NCBI RefSeq assembly: GCF_021023085.1
Contig: NZ_PGCK01000003.1
Coordinates: forward strand, 186,001 to 250,000
Source: Methanooceanicella nereidis
GTDB taxonomy: Archaea > Halobacteriota > Methanocellia > Methanocellales > Methanocellaceae
Reading direction: 5' to 3'
Length of the DNA: 64,000 bases
How positions within the stretch are numbered: the stretch's first letter is position 1; each line of letters opens with the position of its first letter. Both the position numbers and the translations under genes were made by a program. The notes under the pieces were generated by a model. It was not told the DNA's origin. It did not search any database and saw only the letters and a list, made by a program, of their open reading frames with translations. Positions 61,358 through 64,000 of the stretch are shown here, piece by piece.

Positions 61358-61993
61358 ATGGCATTTATAGCAAAGCTTAAGAGTAATCTATCTAGCTTTC
61401 TAAGCAGTATATTTAAGAAAAAAGTATCGCGTATAGGAATATACGGGCCGCCGAACGCGGGCAAGACGACGCTTGCCAACCGGGTAGTGACCGACTTCAC
61501 GGGCGAGACCATCGGAACAGCGTCAAACGTGCCACATGAGACCAGAAGGGTCAAGAAGCGTGACGGCGTGACAATATCGAGCAACGGCTCCTCCATAACG
61601 CTGGACATCGTCGACACTCCGGGGCTTGCCACTAAGATAGACTTCCATGATTTTATGGAGATGGGCATACCGGAAGAAGAGGCGAAAAAAAGGGCAAAAG
61701 AGGCTACCGAAGGAGTCATAGAGGCTATAAAGTGGATGGATAACCTTGACGGCGTCCTGCTTGTCATGGACGCGACGCAGGATCCGTATACTCAGGTCAA
61801 CGTCACCGTCGTCGGCAATATGGAGGCAAGAAGCCTTCCGATGCTCATAGTCGCCAATAAAATGGACCTCCAGGGTTCCTCGGTGGAGCGTATCAAGGGC
61901 GCATTCCCTCAGCATACGGTCGTACCGATATCTGCGCTGGAAGGCAACAATATTGATCTTTTGTACGAGACCATAGCGAAGAGATTCGGGTGA
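61358..61993 (+). CDS. Era-like GTP-binding protein of archaea
   Basis: A 211-residue small GTPase: G1 GPPNAGKTT (30-38), a switch region with ETRRVKKRDGV, G3 DTPGLA (86-91) and G4 NKMD near 166, with an N-terminal basic/hydrophobic helix (1-22) that could contact membrane or RNA. In many euryarchaea it is clustered with the DUF2073 and zinc-ribbon genes that follow here. Its molecular role is not established. AGGGG precedes the start ATG. Confidence 0.9.
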   Translation: MAFIAKLKSNLSSFLSSIFKKKVSRIGIYGPPNAGKTTLANRVVTDFTGETIGTASNVPHETRRVKKRDGVTISSNGSSITLDIVDTPGLATKIDFHDFMEMGIPEEEAKKRAKEATEGVIEAIKWMDNLDGVLLVMDATQDPYTQVNVTVVGNMEARSLPMLIVANKMDLQGSSVERIKGAFPQHTVVPISALEGNNIDLLYETIAKRFG

Positions 61994-62000
61994 TGCGCCG

Positions 62001-62354
62001 ATGTCGGATGAGGTTCAGATAAACATCATATCAGCAAACAGGATGCAGTCGATGAACACAATGGAAAAGATAAGGCTTATCCTGGATGACGTCATGAACG
62101 GCCATATCGTAATACTCGAAAAAGGCCTCGACCCGATGGAAGAAGCAAAGCTCATCGAGTTCACGATGATACAGATACGTAACGACGTATTCTCCGGCAT
62201 CGAGATACAGAGCTATCCGCGCGACCAGAAAAAGTCGGCGATAGGAAAATTGTTCGGTAAAGACCCCGATTCTCGCATGACCGTCATAGGCCCGGCAAAT
62301 CGTTTAAAGAGCATAAAGAAAGAAAAAGATATCATCTCTGCCCTTATAGCATAA
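62001..62354 (+). CDS. DUF2073 family protein
   Basis: A 117-residue protein of the conserved archaeal DUF2073 family: QINIISANRMQSMNTMEKIR, ILDDVMNGHIVILEKGLDP and a C-terminal KLFGKDPDSRMTVIGPANRL. It begins seven bases after the GTPase stop and ahead of the zinc-ribbon gene, the conserved order of this trio. Possibly RNA-binding; the function is not firmly known. Confidence 0.85.
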   Translation: MSDEVQINIISANRMQSMNTMEKIRLILDDVMNGHIVILEKGLDPMEEAKLIEFTMIQIRNDVFSGIEIQSYPRDQKKSAIGKLFGKDPDSRMTVIGPANRLKSIKKEKDIISALIA

Positions 62355-62363
62355 GGTCGTAAT

Positions 62364-62822
62364 ATGCCCCATAAATGCATGGACTGTAAAAATATCATAG
62401 AATCAGGCTCGATGGACCTTGAAAAAGGCTGTCCTGTATGCGGTTGTAAAAAATTCCAGTACATCAGGCCGAAAAAGGAACCCAAAAAAGCAAAGCAAAC
62501 GGTTGCAGAGTTTGTGACCGAAGCCGCTTCCGCAGAGCCTGCCCCGACTGAGGCTCAGCCAGAGGCTCCGCCCGTCACGCCACTGGAAGATATCATAGAC
62601 GTCATTAAGCCGCCCTCACCCACAAAAAATAAAAACGAGGCCGCTGACAAGAAGTCCGAATTCGATAGGATCGACAGTGTACGCATTCTGGAAAAAGGCA
62701 GCTATGAGATCAACCTTCCGATACTATTGAACAGAAAAGAGCTTGTTATGTCCAAGGAAGAGGGTAACTACATAGTAGACCTGCCGTCCGCGCTAAAGAC
62801 CTCTAAAAAGAAGCGCAAATGA
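62364..62822 (+). CDS. Zinc-ribbon protein of the GTPase/DUF2073 cluster (DUF2072-like)
   Basis: 152 residues. An N-terminal zinc ribbon has CMDCKN and CPVCGCKKF (Cys at 5, 8, 25 and 28 plus C30). A Pro/Ala/Glu-rich linker (about 50-90) joins it to a C-terminal domain with VRILEKGSYEINLPILLNR, the conserved end of this archaeal family, and a basic tail. Third gene of the trio; repeat locus 3 starts about 30-45 bp after its stop. Confidence 0.85.
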   Translation: MPHKCMDCKNIIESGSMDLEKGCPVCGCKKFQYIRPKKEPKKAKQTVAEFVTEAASAEPAPTEAQPEAPPVTPLEDIIDVIKPPSPTKNKNEAADKKSEFDRIDSVRILEKGSYEINLPILLNRKELVMSKEEGNYIVDLPSALKTSKKKRK

Positions 62823-62866
62823 TCCTTTTCGATAACACAAAGGCAATCAGGGCTCACCATTTTTCA

Positions 62867-63258
62867 CCACGAAGGGCTCTAAGGGCTCGAAGGTCCACTA
62901 TTTTTCACCACGAAGTGCACGAAGGCGAGTAAGGTACACTAGACTGTTAACCACGAAGCGCACGAAGGCGAGTAAGGTACACTAGACTGTTAACCACGAA
63001 GCGCACGAAGGCGAATAAGGTACACTAATTTTTTTAGTATATGCTAATCTTCTAAAAAAGTCTTTTGTGTTCCTTGTTCGCCTTTGTGCGCTTTGTGGTT
63101 GGAAGTCGTGTCCTTGTTCGCCTTTGTGTGCTTTGTGGTGGGAGTTAGTGGTCTTTGTTCGCCTTTGTGTGCTTTGTGGTTGGAAGTCGTGTCCTTGTTC
63201 GCCTTTGTGTGCTTTGTGGTGGGAGTTAGTGGTCTTTGTTCGCCTTTGTGGTAGCGAA
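62867..63258 (+). repeat. Repeat locus 3: inverted arrays with an 81-bp higher-order dimer
   Basis: Direct units begin at 62867, 62908, 62951 and 62994 (last three spaced by 43 bp). A centre (63023-63065) closely matching that of locus 1 (TATATGCT.ATCTTCTAAAAAAG) is followed by about five inverted units (TTGTTCGCCTTTGTG...). Here the inverted units form two copies of an 81-bp dimer beginning GGTTGGAAGTCGTG at 63097 and 63178. It lies in the convergent gap between the zinc-ribbon gene and the secreted protein gene. Confidence 0.93.
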
Positions 63259-63359
63259 AGAAATAGCTATTTTTTTAATGAATCAATATGAGACGGTTAA
63301 AACTGACCGGATTACAGAACGCTTGGATACGTTCTAAAAGAAGTCCGGGGCATGAAGAT

Positions 63360-63821
63360 CTATGCTCTGTAATAGAACATCGGTAATTCTGCGCCGTTCC
63401 TGACAATGATCGGCTTTTCCATGGACATGTCCCTGATCTCGATCTCCTCGATCTCGGTTGAGAACTTCGCGCCGCCGTCATATACGTACCAGCCGCCCAT
63501 CGTGAGCCTTGACTGGTTTTTGGCGGTGAATTTCGCTATACAATTGTTGGGGTCTATGCTGACCAGGGTCAGGTCAGAGTCGTCGACAAATACGCCTTCT
63601 ATGGACGGTTGTATCACTCTTGCCCCGAAAATAAGCGAGAACACTTTGGTGAATATGCTCGTATCATAATTTAGCGTGTACTTCAGGTCCGAGCCATCAG
63701 GCTCCACTACGATCTTGGTCACGCGGACGAGGTTATTTTCAGAAGAAGCAGCGTTAGCCGGGACTATACATGCTATAAGCAAGAATACTATGATAATGGC
63801 TGATACTCTTTTAGATATCAT
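63360..63821 (-). CDS. Secreted or membrane-anchored hypothetical protein
   Basis: About 153 residues from ATG 63821. Residues 1-24 are a signal peptide (RVSAIIIVFLLIACIVPANA), followed by a beta-rich domain with VVEPDGSDLKYTLNYDTSIF and ending ELPMFYYRA. I do not recognise the family. It would be exported by Sec. It is the last gene in the window; the 179 bases to its right hold its upstream region and no gene I can see. Confidence 0.6.
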   Translation of the reverse strand: MISKRVSAIIIVFLLIACIVPANAASSENNLVRVTKIVVEPDGSDLKYTLNYDTSIFTKVFSLIFGARVIQPSIEGVFVDDSDLTLVSIDPNNCIAKFTAKNQSRLTMGGWYVYDGGAKFSTEIEEIEIRDMSMEKPIIVRNGAELPMFYYRA

Positions 63822-64000
63822 ATCGACTACCCCCGGCAATCCTTTATACATTTGTGTGGTATGGGGTTGCTAAGATATAAAGATTTTCCACCGGGAAACA
63901 AATATATATTTTGTGAACATCTTGAATGGAAAATATTTACATATCATATCCGGCATCGAAATATTTTTGTAAGGCAGGGTATATTCACAGAGAGGATTAC

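Overview
The window looks like a chromosomal piece of a methanogenic archaeon, most likely a class II methanogen of the Methanocellales/Methanosarcinales type. The evidence is a complete six-subunit Ech energy-converting [NiFe] hydrogenase operon, a methanogenesis-marker-16 metalloprotein, the archaeal dihydroneopterin aldolase MptD and a dihydropteroate-synthase-related protein (tetrahydromethanopterin pathway), a tungsten aldehyde:ferredoxin oxidoreductase with its ferredoxin, an archaeal initiator tRNA, and the archaeal Era-like GTPase/DUF2073/zinc-ribbon trio. Genes are compact, often overlap by ATGA or TGATG, and mix Shine-Dalgarno-led with apparently leaderless starts behind TATA boxes. 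The genus cannot be fixed from the sequence alone.

Layout. 0-12 kb: phosphoglycerate kinase, glycogen debranching enzyme, an ABC exporter operon with a divergent XRE regulator behind an operator-rich gap, mptD plus a Yip1 membrane protein, a lipoprotein, a secreted phospholipase-C-like/MORN protein, and MscL. 12-24 kb: a YHS-CopA-Rieske copper operon, a DUF255 thioredoxin-fold protein, marker 16, repeat locus 1, aroD with the DHPS-like gene, PHP, an Lrp-led four-gene operon, TatA and the initiator tRNA. 24-25 kb: a tRNA-bounded interval with a 45-bp tandem array and a degenerate copy of the tRNA 3' part. 25-36.5 kb: a degenerate site-2-protease-like membrane protein, a BASS transporter, a TetR-controlled iron-sulfur flavoprotein, and a nested set (flavoprotein, ICMT-like, ferredoxin-AOR, ICMT-like, flavoprotein) ending in a HIT protein. 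36.5-40.3 kb: an ABC-2 exporter whose first permease carries a C-terminal PrsW-like domain. 40.3-44 kb: repeat locus 2 and small metabolic and regulatory genes. 44-49.3 kb: the echABCDEF operon. 49.7-55 kb: sugar genes (HAD phosphatase, GH15, GT4) and AsnRS. 55-61 kb: an MscS channel and an operon of five consecutive CBS-domain proteins (18 CBS motifs). 61-64 kb: the GTPase trio, repeat locus 3 and a secreted protein.

The most unusual features are these: the five-gene CBS operon; a dispersed 43-bp repeat family that forms large inverted arrays only in convergent 3'-3' gaps and keeps RNA pairing on one strand through G.U wobbles; the tRNA-bounded repeat island; the ABC-2/PrsW fusion; and two very short divergent gaps in which one palindromic AT core may serve two leaderless genes.
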